A DNA stretch of 15,846 nt. Origin: Microbacteriaceae bacterium. Its GTDB lineage: Bacteria; Actinomycetota; Actinomycetes; Actinomycetales; Microbacteriaceae. Of the stretch, positions 8,731 to 15,846 are shown one piece after another (position 1 is the stretch's first letter; every line of letters begins with the position of its first letter). Below the pieces are notes generated by a model. The model was not told where the DNA came from and did no database searches. It was given only the letters and a program-made list of their open reading frames with translations. Both the position numbers and the translations under genes were made by a program. Location: positions 1 through 15,846 of the forward strand of contig JAKONM010000021.1 in the NCBI GenBank assembly GCA_022701925.1, in the 5' to 3' direction.

Positions 8731-8734
<4 letters not shown>
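7544..8734 (+). CDS. DUF4350 domain membrane protein
   Basis: This 396-residue protein has a transmembrane helix near residues 22-42, a central domain of about 210 residues, a second helix near 256-272 and a cytoplasmic-looking, Arg-rich C-terminal region. The segment ITATFDPAGSTPAGGKALAQVLRQQGVDV is the typical start of DUF4350, whose fold resembles glutamine-amidotransferase/ThuA-like or ABC-accessory domains. No catalytic residues are known. Two cysteines, C146 and C176, lie in the central domain, which would be outside the cell if both helices span the membrane, so a disulphide is plausible. It overlaps both neighbours by ATGA. The usual partners of DUF4350 genes are DUF4129, moxR and DUF58, as here. 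Confidence 0.9.
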
Positions 8735-9680
<946 letters not shown>

Positions 9681-9684
<4 letters not shown>

Positions 9685-9728
9685 CCTCCGCTCCCGGTCG
9701 GGGCGGAGCCCGTGAGCAGGAACGGTGA
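9681..9728 (+). other. 15-codon ORF overlapping moxR stop, possible leader or remnant
   Basis: GTG at 9681 overlaps the moxR stop (GTGA), the same coupling used elsewhere in this operon. It reads MTSAPGRGGAREQER and then a TGA at 9726-9728. It is in the same frame as the DUF58 gene that starts 123 bases further on. It may be a leader peptide or the old start region of the DUF58 gene now cut off by a stop. Coding is not proven. Confidence 0.25.
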
Positions 9729-9772
9729 CGGTCGGCAGGAACGAGGCGCCTCCTCCTTCCTGCTGGCCGTCG
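9726..9772 (+). promoter_or_regulatory. Long potential RNA hairpin in the moxR/DUF58 gap
   Basis: GACGGTCGGCAGGAA (9727-9741) pairs along its full length with TTCCTGCTGGCCGTC (9757-9771), using two G-U pairs in RNA. A further U-G pair joins 9726 to 9772. Above a C/C mismatch, GAGG (9743-9746) pairs with CCTC (9752-9755) around a 5-base loop. The structure begins at the stop of the 15-codon ORF and ends 31 bases before the DUF58 start. No T run follows, so an ordinary terminator is unlikely. Attenuation, processing or transcript stabilisation are possibilities. Confidence 0.5.
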
Positions 9773-9803
9773 ACCGTCCTGCGATCGCGCACGGGGTCGC
9801 CCC

Positions 9804-11135
9804 GTGATGATCACGGGCAGGGTGCCGCTGCTGGTGCTGCTCGGCGCGGTGCCCGAGATCGCCCTCGGCGCCTTCGGCGTGCCCTGGGCCGTCGGCGTGC
9901 TGATCGCCTGGCTGCTGCTCGTCGTGCTGCTGATCGGCGTCGATCTGGCCGTGGCGCCCTCCCCGCGGCGCATCCGCATCGACCGGGTCCTGCCGGAAGC
10001 GGTCCGGCTGGGCGAACCCGCGGACGTCGAGCTGATGGTGACGAACCTCGGCGGCCGGCGCATGCGGGGGCTGCTGCGCGACGCCTGGCAGCCGTCCGCC
10101 GGCGCGACGCCGACCCGATGGCGCCTGGACCTGCCGGGCGGCGAGCGACGGTCGTTCCGGGCCGTCCTGGTGCCGATCCGCCGCGGCGAGCGGGCCGCCG
10201 AGCACGTGACCGTGCGGTCGCTCGGCCCGCTGGGTCTCGCGGCGCGGCAGGCGACGCTGCGCGCCCCGGGCGCCGTGCGCGTGCTGCCGCCGTTCCGCTC
10301 GCGCCGGCACCTGCCCTCCCGCCTGGCGCGGCTGCGGGAGCTGGACGGTCGCACCCTGCTGCAGGTGCGCGGCCAGGGCACGGAGTTCGACTCCCTGCGC
10401 GAGTACGTGCGGGGCGACGACATGCGCTCCATCGACTGGCGCGCCACGGCGAGGAACCCCGACCTGCCCGGCGCGGGGCGCCGCCTGATGGTGCGCACGT
10501 GGCGTCCGGAGCGGGACCGCCGCATCGTGGTGGTCGTCGACACGGGCCGCACCGCTGCCGCCCGCATCGCGGACGAGCCGCGCCTCGACACGGCTTTCGA
10601 GTCCACGCTGCTGCTGACCGCGCTGGCGACCCGGGCGGGCGACCGGGTGGACCTGGTGATGTGGGACCGGCGGGTGCGCGGACGCGTGCACGATGCGCCG
10701 CCGTCCGACGTGCTGCACCGGATGGTGGAGGCGATGGCGCCCGTCGACCCCGAGCTGCTGGAGACCGACTGGGCGGGCGTGCCCGCGCAGGTGCGGGCAC
10801 TGACCTCTCAGCGGGCGCTGGTCGTGCTCGTGACGCCGCTGGAGGGCGCGGGCAGCGCCCGGAGCCTGCTCGGGATGCTGCCGCAGCTGACCACGAAGCA
10901 CACCGTGGTGATCGCCTCGGTGTCCGACCCCGCCGTGGTGGAGATGACCACCGATCGGGCCGACGTGAACAGCGCGTACCTGGCCGCGGCAGCGGAGCGG
11001 ACCCTTCTGGAGACCGGCAGGGTCGCGGCCGCGGTCGGGCGGCTGGGCGCGCAGGTCGTGACGGCGCCGCCCGAGGACCTGCCGCCCCGCCTGGCGGACC
11101 GCTACCTGGCGCTGAAGGCGGCGGGCCGGCTCTGA
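9804..11135 (+). CDS. DUF58 domain protein, MoxR partner
   Basis: This 443-residue protein has two hydrophobic segments in the first 50 residues, so it is membrane-anchored with the rest probably cytoplasmic. A beta-rich region follows. The DUF58 signature lies at about residues 190-217 (GTEFDSLREYVRGDDMRSIDWRATAR in two pieces: G192-G204 and D205-R217). A von Willebrand A-like domain comes next. Its metal site reads D246-T-G-R-T rather than DxSxS, which I recall from other actinobacterial DUF58 proteins and which may not bind metal. The start is GTG 9804 or the adjacent ATG 9807; no good Shine-Dalgarno sequence is seen. Unlike its upstream neighbours it does not overlap the preceding gene: 119 bp separate it from moxR. 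DUF58 proteins are regular partners of MoxR ATPases. Confidence 0.92.
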   Translation: MMITGRVPLLVLLGAVPEIALGAFGVPWAVGVLIAWLLLVVLLIGVDLAVAPSPRRIRIDRVLPEAVRLGEPADVELMVTNLGGRRMRGLLRDAWQPSAGATPTRWRLDLPGGERRSFRAVLVPIRRGERAAEHVTVRSLGPLGLAARQATLRAPGAVRVLPPFRSRRHLPSRLARLRELDGRTLLQVRGQGTEFDSLREYVRGDDMRSIDWRATARNPDLPGAGRRLMVRTWRPERDRRIVVVVDTGRTAAARIADEPRLDTAFESTLLLTALATRAGDRVDLVMWDRRVRGRVHDAPPSDVLHRMVEAMAPVDPELLETDWAGVPAQVRALTSQRALVVLVTPLEGAGSARSLLGMLPQLTTKHTVVIASVSDPAVVEMTTDRADVNSAYLAAAAERTLLETGRVAAAVGRLGAQVVTAPPEDLPPRLADRYLALKAAGRL

Positions 11136-11149
11136 TCGTGGCCCGGCCC
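11123..11149 (+). terminator. Hairpin at the end of the DUF58 gene
   Basis: GGGCCGG (11123-11129) and CCGGCCC (11143-11149) form a perfect 7-bp GC stem that straddles the DUF58 stop codon with a 13-base loop. No T tract follows. It is a reasonable end point for the operon that begins at 5758. Confidence 0.4.
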
Positions 11150-11190
11150 ACCGACTTCTGCGCATTCGCCCATGCGCGGGTCAGGTTCTC

Positions 11191-11196
11191 TTGACA
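11191..11196 (+). promoter_or_regulatory. Consensus -35 box TTGACA upstream of the PRC-barrel gene
   Basis: A perfect TTGACA lies 43 bases before the chosen ATG. At the normal 16-18 base distance there is no TANNNT sequence, so either the -10 is very poor, an activator is needed, or the match is chance. Confidence 0.3.
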
Positions 11197-11229
11197 CGCC
11201 TCCCAGTCGCATGACGCACCGTTCTGCAT

Positions 11230-11234
11230 GGAGG
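11230..11234 (+). promoter_or_regulatory. Shine-Dalgarno GGAGG that decides the PRC-barrel start
   Basis: GGAGG ends five bases before ATG 11240. The earlier in-frame ATG at 11228 overlaps this site and has no ribosome site of its own, so the later start is preferred. Confidence 0.7.
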
Positions 11235-11239
11235 TCGAG

Positions 11240-11629
11240 ATGATCACGATGCAGGACGCCGAGCACATGATCGGTGCCACGGTGGTGGACCGGTCCAACG
11301 ACCGCATCGGGGAGATCCGTCAGATCTTCCTCGACTCCAGCACGGACGAGCCCGTGTGGGTCGGCGTCCGGGTCGGACTGCTGGGCGCCGAGGTGCTGGT
11401 GCCGCTGAGCGGCGCCGACTGGGACGAGCACGCCCTGCACGCCGCCGTCTCGCGCTCCGTCGCGAAGCAGGCGCCGACATTCGATCTGGACGAGCCGCTG
11501 ACGGCCGACGAGGAGGACCGCCTGCTGTGGCACTACGGCATCCCCTGCGTGCGCCGTCCCCGCGGCGAGATCGATCTGTCGGCATACGCCGACGAATCGC
11601 TCAGCTACAGCGTGAAGGACGACGCCTGA
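11240..11629 (+). CDS. PRC-barrel domain protein
   Basis: This 129-residue soluble protein has a single PRC-barrel-like fold. It contains the strands ATVVDRSNDRIGEIRQIFLD and EPVWVGVRVG, then EVLVPLSGADW. It ends with the APTFDLDEPLTADEEDRLLWHYGI pattern (in pieces QAPTFDLDEP and LTADEEDRLLWHYGI), shared by many small actinobacterial PRC-barrel proteins. These are often stress-related, and some PRC domains bind RNA or protein partners; the function here is unknown. It has its own upstream TTGACA, lies 104 bp after the DUF58 gene and ends three bases from the convergent PKD-like gene. Base composition is host-like. It is not a usual member of the MoxR cluster. Confidence 0.85.
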   Translation: MITMQDAEHMIGATVVDRSNDRIGEIRQIFLDSSTDEPVWVGVRVGLLGAEVLVPLSGADWDEHALHAAVSRSVAKQAPTFDLDEPLTADEEDRLLWHYGIPCVRRPRGEIDLSAYADESLSYSVKDDA

Positions 11630-11632
11630 CGT

Positions 11633-12493
11633 TCAGCGAGCGGTGAGCACGGTCCGTTCGCGGACCACCAGCATCCTCACCGCGGGCGACGAGTCGGCGA
11701 CCGCGCCGGCGATCGGCGTCCAGTCGCCGTCTGCGAATCGGTACTCCGCGCTCCAGACCACCGTCACCGACGCGTCCGCCGCAGCCCGCTCGCGATAGAC
11801 GTGACTGGTGGGAGTCGCCGTCAGTTCCTCCTGGCCAGACCCGGCCCAGCTGGCCCCGCCGGAGCGGGTCGTCCGTGAGGATCCGTCTCCGTAGACCCAT
11901 CGATACAGCTGCGGCGTGAATCGCACCGATGCCTGCTCCCCGAGCAGCGCGGCCTCCACCTCCACGGGCCGCACGACCGTCCAGAAGTTGGCGGGTACGC
12001 CGATGACCGCCCAGCCGTCCGGCTCGGCGTGCAGCGCGACCGCGGCCGGCAGGAAGCGCGCCACGTCCTCGATCGTGATCACGCGAGCGGCCGCGCCATC
12101 CGCCGCCGGCGCCTCAGGCGTCGAACCTGCGGGCTCCCGCTCGAGGATCAGCGGATTGAGCAGCGCCCCTTCCCGCACCCCGCAGTCCCCGTCACCGACG
12201 CAGATCTCGTTGAACGCCTCTTGCAACTGCTGAGGAGTAAGAGCCGAACGACCAGAGGATCGAGTGCCGACAGCGGGGCCGTCCGAGTCAACTGAGCCCT
12301 GCACCTTCTCGGAGACTACGACTTTCTTGCGACCCTCAATCTCAACAACCCGTCCACCCGCCGCACTTCGGGGAACGATTTGCACATTGGCAACACCCGA
12401 CAACAGACCACCCGAAGATTCCGGGGTCTCGGAATCATCTTGCTCCAAGGTAGAGAGCAAGATCGCCGCAGTCAAAGTCGCGTGGACTAGCAT
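11633..12493 (-). CDS. Probable secreted PKD-like protein, function unknown
   Basis: This is a 286-residue protein without a confident family. A short hydrophobic N-terminus (HATLTAAILLSTL) suggests export, although the charged n-region is weak and the start is uncertain. A polar, variable stretch follows, then a segment with two cysteines (EICVGDGDCGV). From about residue 196 comes a PKD-like strand pattern: YRWVYGDGSSRTT, then TPTSHVYRE, VTVVWSAEYRF and RTVLTAR. This arrangement recurs, as I recall, in Microbacteriaceae exported proteins paired with a small lipoprotein. The ATG overlaps the stop of the upstream lipoprotein gene by seven bases, so the two are co-expressed. The 5' third is much lower in G+C than the 3' two thirds. 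It could be a surface or adhesion component; this is inference. Confidence 0.7.
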   Translation of the reverse strand: MLVHATLTAAILLSTLEQDDSETPESSGGLLSGVANVQIVPRSAAGGRVVEIEGRKKVVVSEKVQGSVDSDGPAVGTRSSGRSALTPQQLQEAFNEICVGDGDCGVREGALLNPLILEREPAGSTPEAPAADGAAARVITIEDVARFLPAAVALHAEPDGWAVIGVPANFWTVVRPVEVEAALLGEQASVRFTPQLYRWVYGDGSSRTTRSGGASWAGSGQEELTATPTSHVYRERAAADASVTVVWSAEYRFADGDWTPIAGAVADSSPAVRMLVVRERTVLTAR

Positions 12494-13030
12494 CCTCGGG
12501 CCGACGGTGCATCTTTAGCGACCCTAAGGGAATTATTCTCCCGCAAGAAGTCAATGCGCAGCGCGAAATTTCTGGGCCTCGGGTCTGGCGAGAGAGCACG
12601 GCCGTCTTTGTCGAGGATGTGACTGAGCGAGTTATTAATACAGACCACCGCAGAGTTAGTGTCGTTAAGATCGAACGACCTGGTTGAACTGTGGCCATCA
12701 AGTCGTCGGCCGGAAGATCGGAATGCTTCTACCTGAGCGCTGATTGTTCGATATTGAGCCGACGTGACGTAAGGCCGGATCGTCGCCAGATCGAGCGTTG
12801 GGTCAGTGAGCAGCCGATCAGACGCTGCCACATATGCGTTCCAGAGAGTCCGTTCACGTACCGCTGGGATGCGCGACGGAGTTTCATTCGGGATCCTCCG
12901 CGCACTCTGCTCAGCCGAAGGCTCTAAGCCCTCCGAAGTAGCAGTGCAGCTTACGAGACAAAGCAGCAAGGGCAAGGTGACTCCCAGGAGCCACATTCCT
13001 CTTACCCGCAGCATGCGGCCAAAGTAGGAC
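12180..13030. other. Low-GC segment
   Basis: Hand counts of 60-base lines give 29/60 G+C at 12601-12660, 31/60 at 12721-12780, 33/60 at 12361-12420 and 35/60 at 12181-12240. For comparison, 10501-10560 has 47/60, 11821-11880 has 45/60 and 12121-12180 has 42/60. The segment covers the lipoprotein gene and the first third of the PKD-like gene. I see no transposase, terminal repeats or target duplication at its ends. Confidence 0.75.
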
Positions 13031-13032
13031 AT
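12487..13032 (-). CDS. Small lipoprotein, function unknown
   Basis: This 181-residue protein has an N-terminal signal with a basic stretch (R6-R11), a hydrophobic core and the lipobox L26-V-S-C29, so it should be lipid-anchored on the outer membrane face. The mature part contains ERTLWNAYVAASDRLL and a central region with CINNSLSHILDKDG, and ends in a cysteine (SARGC). The overall layout recalls small NTF2-like lipoproteins that precede PKD-type genes in Microbacteriaceae, but the resemblance is from memory and weak. GGAGG lies only three bases before ATG 13032; the later ATG at 13014 is less well placed. The gene is low in G+C, uses many A/T-ending codons, overlaps the PKD-like gene by seven bases and lies 33 bp after the SpoIIM-like gene on the same strand. 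Confidence 0.75.
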   Translation of the reverse strand: MSYFGRMLRVRGMWLLGVTLPLLLCLVSCTATSEGLEPSAEQSARRIPNETPSRIPAVRERTLWNAYVAASDRLLTDPTLDLATIRPYVTSAQYRTISAQVEAFRSSGRRLDGHSSTRSFDLNDTNSAVVCINNSLSHILDKDGRALSPDPRPRNFALRIDFLRENNSLRVAKDAPSARGC

Positions 13033-13053
13033 AGGCCTCCCCCACGGGAAGCG

Positions 13054-13062
13054 TTGTCCACA
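13054..13062 (+). promoter_or_regulatory. Consensus DnaA box TTGTCCACA
   Basis: The 9-mer matches the high-GC actinobacterial DnaA box consensus exactly. It lies in the 33-bp gap between the SpoIIM-like and lipoprotein genes. I found only this one perfect copy and no cluster, so it is not an origin; it may be a DnaA titration or regulatory site, or chance. Confidence 0.35.
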
Positions 13063-13065
13063 GCC

Positions 13066-14061
13066 TCAGTCAGCGATGATCCGCTTCGAGCCCGCCGCGA
13101 AGGGGTCCAGGTCGCCGGTCTCACCCAGCCGGTGGGCCCGTCCACCGATCACGACCATGTAGAAGAGGAACGCTCCGAGGGCCAGCGCGCCGATCGCGAT
13201 CTTCACCGGCCACGGCAGCGGGGAGGGCGTCAGGAAGCCCTCCAGGATGCCGGAGACGAACAACGAGATCGTCAGGCCGACGGCGACGGTGAAGAGGGAG
13301 CGGCCGTCCTCCGCCAGCGCCTGGCCGCGGGTGCGCGCGCCCGGCGCGATCCAAGCCCAGAAGATGCGCAGCCCCGCGGCACCGGCGACGAAGACGCTGG
13401 TCAGCTCGAGCATCCCGTGCGGGGCGATGTAGAGGAAGAAGGTGTCGGCGCGGCCGTAGCCGATCAGCACCCCGCCGGTCAGCCCCACGTTCTGCGCGTT
13501 CTGCAGCAGGATGAACGGCGCATAGAAGCCGGTGATGCCGAAGGCGATGCACTGGGCCGCGATGAACGCGTTGTTCGTCCAGACCTGGCTGGTGAACGAG
13601 GCGGCCGGGTTCTCGCTGTAGTAGTTTACGAAGTCGCGGTCGACCAGCCGGCGCAGCAGCTCGTCGTCGCCGAGCGTCGCCCGCACCGCCGGATCGTTCG
13701 CGCTCCAGGTGCCGTAGATCACCGCCACGACGACGCTGGCCAGCGCGACCCACAAGGTCCACCAGCGGATCCGGTAGAGCGCCGCAGGCAGCTGCAGCGC
13801 GAAGAACGCGGGCAACTGGCTGAACAGGCTGCGGCCGCTGCCGGTGAAGCGCATCCGGGCACGGGACAGACTGATGGAGAGGCGGTCGCCGACCGCCTGC
13901 GAACCCGCCGTGGTGGTGATCGCGGAGAGGTCGCCCGCCGCGTCCTGGTAGCGCAGGATCAGCTCGTCGCTCTCCCGGCCGTCCAGACGGGTCGCGCCGG
14001 CCAGCGCGTCCAGCCGGGCCCACTCGGCCTCGCGCACCGCGCGTAGCGCGTCCAGGTCCAC
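13066..14061 (-). CDS. SpoIIM-family (stage II sporulation M-like) membrane protein
   Basis: This 331-residue membrane protein belongs to the SpoIIM/DUF95 family. In sporulating Bacillus SpoIIM helps engulfment. In non-sporulating actinobacteria the homologue sits with MoxR/DUF58/RDD genes and has no proven role. Residues 1 to about 95 are a helical cytoplasmic domain. Transmembrane segments begin near residue 100. Family motifs are TNN (162-164), PHG..E (214-219) followed by VFVAGAAGLR, and SGILEGFLTP (270-279). GTG 14059-14061 is chosen because the family begins with this Val/Met-Asp-Leu-Asp run and TAGGCT lies seven bases upstream, fitting a leaderless transcript. An alternative GTG at 14082 has GGAGG before it. 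It is divergent from the RDD gene. Confidence 0.92.
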   Translation of the reverse strand: MDLDALRAVREAEWARLDALAGATRLDGRESDELILRYQDAAGDLSAITTTAGSQAVGDRLSISLSRARMRFTGSGRSLFSQLPAFFALQLPAALYRIRWWTLWVALASVVVAVIYGTWSANDPAVRATLGDDELLRRLVDRDFVNYYSENPAASFTSQVWTNNAFIAAQCIAFGITGFYAPFILLQNAQNVGLTGGVLIGYGRADTFFLYIAPHGMLELTSVFVAGAAGLRIFWAWIAPGARTRGQALAEDGRSLFTVAVGLTISLFVSGILEGFLTPSPLPWPVKIAIGALALGAFLFYMVVIGGRAHRLGETGDLDPFAAGSKRIIAD

Positions 14062-14068
14062 GGCGGCG

Positions 14069-14074
14069 AGCCTA
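14069..14074 (-). promoter_or_regulatory. Candidate -10 box for a leaderless SpoIIM-like transcript
   Basis: TAGGCT on the minus strand (14074 to 14069) is seven bases from GTG 14061, placing the transcription start at or one base before the start codon. No clear -35 is present; a GGGAGGGAGGAG tract lies just upstream. Confidence 0.4.
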
Positions 14075-14150
14075 CGCGCCACCGCTCCTCCCTCCCGGGC
14101 GGCGCGGCGAGGCGTGGATGTCACTGAGCGGCCGGGCGAGGCGCAGCGTC

Positions 14151-14156
14151 TAGCGT
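14151..14156 (+). promoter_or_regulatory. Candidate -10 box for the RDD gene
   Basis: TAGCGT fits TANNNT and would start transcription near 14163, leaving a 16-base leader that contains GGAG at 14170-14173, five bases before ATG 14179. No -35 match is visible. Together with 14069-14074 it makes the 117-bp gap a divergent promoter region. Confidence 0.4.
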
Positions 14157-14178
14157 GGCGGCAACGGACGGAGACGCC

Positions 14179-15015
14179 ATGTCGACCCTGAGCGAGGCGC
14201 CCGACGACCTCGGCATCGTCACCGGCGAGGCCGTCGCGCTGGAGGTGCGCGCGACCAGCTGGCCGCTGCGCGCGCTCGGTGCCCTGATCGACTTCCTGAT
14301 CGAGCTGGGCCTGTTCCTGGCCCTGCTGTTCGGCGTCACCACCCTGGCCACCGCACTGGGCGTCGACGAGGCCCTCAGCCGCGCCCTGGTGATCGTCGAC
14401 CTGGTCGTCTGCTTCATCCTGCTGCCGACGATCCTGGAGACCGCGACCCGGGGCCGCTCCGTCGGCAAGCTGGCGGTCGGCGCACGGGTCGTGCGCGACG
14501 ACGGCGGCGCGATCTCGTTGCGGCACGCCTTCATCCGAGCGCTGATGGGCCTGGTCGAGGTGGTGTTCACCGTCGGCGGGCTGGCCGCGATGGTCGGGCT
14601 GTTCAACCGTCGCACCAAGCGGGTCGGAGACCTGCTGGCCGGCACCGTCAGCCAGCACGAGCGGGTGCCGAGGCCGCGCTCGAACGCGGTCGGCGTGCCG
14701 GAGGCGCTGCAGGAGTGGGCGCAGGTGGCCGACGTCGCCCGACTGCCGGACCGGCTGTCCCGGCGCATCGCCGCCTTCCTGGCGCAGGCGCCGCAGCTGG
14801 CGCCCGACAGCCGGCGGCGCCTGGCGACCGAGCTGGCGCAGGAGGCCGCGCCCTACGTCGCACCGGCCGTGGAGACCGAGCCCGAACTGCTGCTCGCGGC
14901 GGTGTGCGCGATCCGCCGCGACCGGGAGTTCACGGCGCTCTCGCTGGAGCACGAGCGGTTCGAGCAGCTGCGGCGGTCCACCACCAGCACGCCGCACGGG
15001 TTCCCCGACCGCTGA
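14179..15015 (+). CDS. RDD-family membrane protein
   Basis: This 278-residue protein has an RDD domain in its first 160 residues. R31 and D38 lie in the first helix (RALGALIDFLIE), and two or three further hydrophobic segments follow. The RGRSVGKLAVGARVV loop is typical, and the late motif KRVGDLLAGT contains D151. RDD proteins are small membrane proteins often linked to transport, with some reported as Na+/H+ antiporters; the substrate here is unknown. A soluble C-terminal tail of about 120 residues, rich in Arg, Leu and Ala, goes beyond the minimal domain. ATG 14179 is chosen over GTG 14155 because GGAG precedes it by five bases. The gene is convergent with the acidic repeat protein at the right edge. 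Confidence 0.92.
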   Translation: MSTLSEAPDDLGIVTGEAVALEVRATSWPLRALGALIDFLIELGLFLALLFGVTTLATALGVDEALSRALVIVDLVVCFILLPTILETATRGRSVGKLAVGARVVRDDGGAISLRHAFIRALMGLVEVVFTVGGLAAMVGLFNRRTKRVGDLLAGTVSQHERVPRPRSNAVGVPEALQEWAQVADVARLPDRLSRRIAAFLAQAPQLAPDSRRRLATELAQEAAPYVAPAVETEPELLLAAVCAIRRDREFTALSLEHERFEQLRRSTTSTPHGFPDR

Positions 15016-15016
15016 C

Positions 15017-15032
15017 CCGCCGCGGACGGCGG
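15017..15032. terminator. Shared hairpin between convergent genes
   Basis: CCGCCG (15017-15022) and CGGCGG (15027-15032) form a 6-bp stem with a CGGA loop. It fills most of the 18-bp gap between two stop codons that face each other, so it could end transcripts from both sides. It has no T tract. Confidence 0.45.
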
Positions 15033-15033
15033 A

Positions 15034-15846
<813 letters not shown>

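Noticed and set aside
9725..11194. Plus-strand open frame of 489 codons overlapping the DUF58 gene from GTG 9725
   Set aside because: It reads as Arg/Ala/Gly-rich nonsense out of frame with the clear DUF58 protein.
12435..12701. 88-codon minus-strand frame between the lipoprotein and PKD-like genes
   Set aside because: It is out of frame with both, lacks a ribosome site, and the lipoprotein frame has a signal peptide and lipobox over the same DNA.
12180..13030. Insertion sequence or prophage remnant as the source of the low-GC DNA
   Set aside because: No transposase, integrase, tRNA fragment, terminal inverted repeats or direct target repeats were found at or near the borders.
14062..14997. 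Long upstream extension of the SpoIIM-like frame across the RDD gene
   Set aside because: The extension is antisense to a well-supported RDD gene and is rich in Arg, Gln and His; family homology begins near 14061.

Overview
This 15.8 kb window is chromosomal DNA from a high-GC Gram-positive bacterium. The G+C content, the mtrA-mtrB-lpqB order and the many GTG starts indicate an actinobacterium. The style of the proteins points to the family Microbacteriaceae, but genus cannot be fixed from sequence reading alone.

Layout. (1) 1-5635, minus strand: mtrA, mtrB and lpqB, tightly packed, form the cell-envelope two-component system and its lipoprotein partner. They are followed by a ComF-type phosphoribosyltransferase and by hpf, the long-form ribosome hibernation factor. 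A 17-bp perfect inverted repeat lies just beyond hpf at the window edge. (2) 5758-11135, plus strand, divergent from mtrA: five genes, the first four joined by ATGA stop/start overlaps. They encode a polytopic membrane protein, a DUF4129 protein, a DUF4350 protein, a MoxR AAA+ ATPase and a DUF58 protein. The moxR/DUF58 junction is disrupted and carries a strong potential RNA hairpin. (3) 11136-13060: a PRC-barrel gene on the plus strand, then, convergent to it, two minus-strand genes for a small lipoprotein and a secreted PKD-like protein. DNA from about 12180 to 13030 has clearly lower G+C than everything around it. (4) 13066-15015: a SpoIIM-family membrane protein (minus) and an RDD-family membrane protein (plus), divergent from a 117-bp region with -10-like boxes for both. 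(5) 15034 to the window end, minus strand: the 3' part of an acidic, proline-rich protein of unknown function, entered through a hexanucleotide repeat that encodes Glu-Pro/Asp-Pro.

Working model. MoxR, DUF58, DUF4129, DUF4350, SpoIIM-like and RDD genes commonly cluster in actinobacteria. They probably form one membrane-associated ATPase/chaperone module next to the MtrAB envelope regulator. Here that module is split: between the DUF58 and SpoIIM-like genes lie the PRC-barrel gene and the low-GC lipoprotein/PKD pair, which look like later arrivals. I saw no tRNA or rRNA gene, CRISPR array, prophage or intact insertion sequence. The parts least explained by known families are the low-GC pair, the moxR/DUF58 hairpin and the repeat-bearing gene at the right edge. 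No complete, clearly new system can be claimed from the sequence alone.
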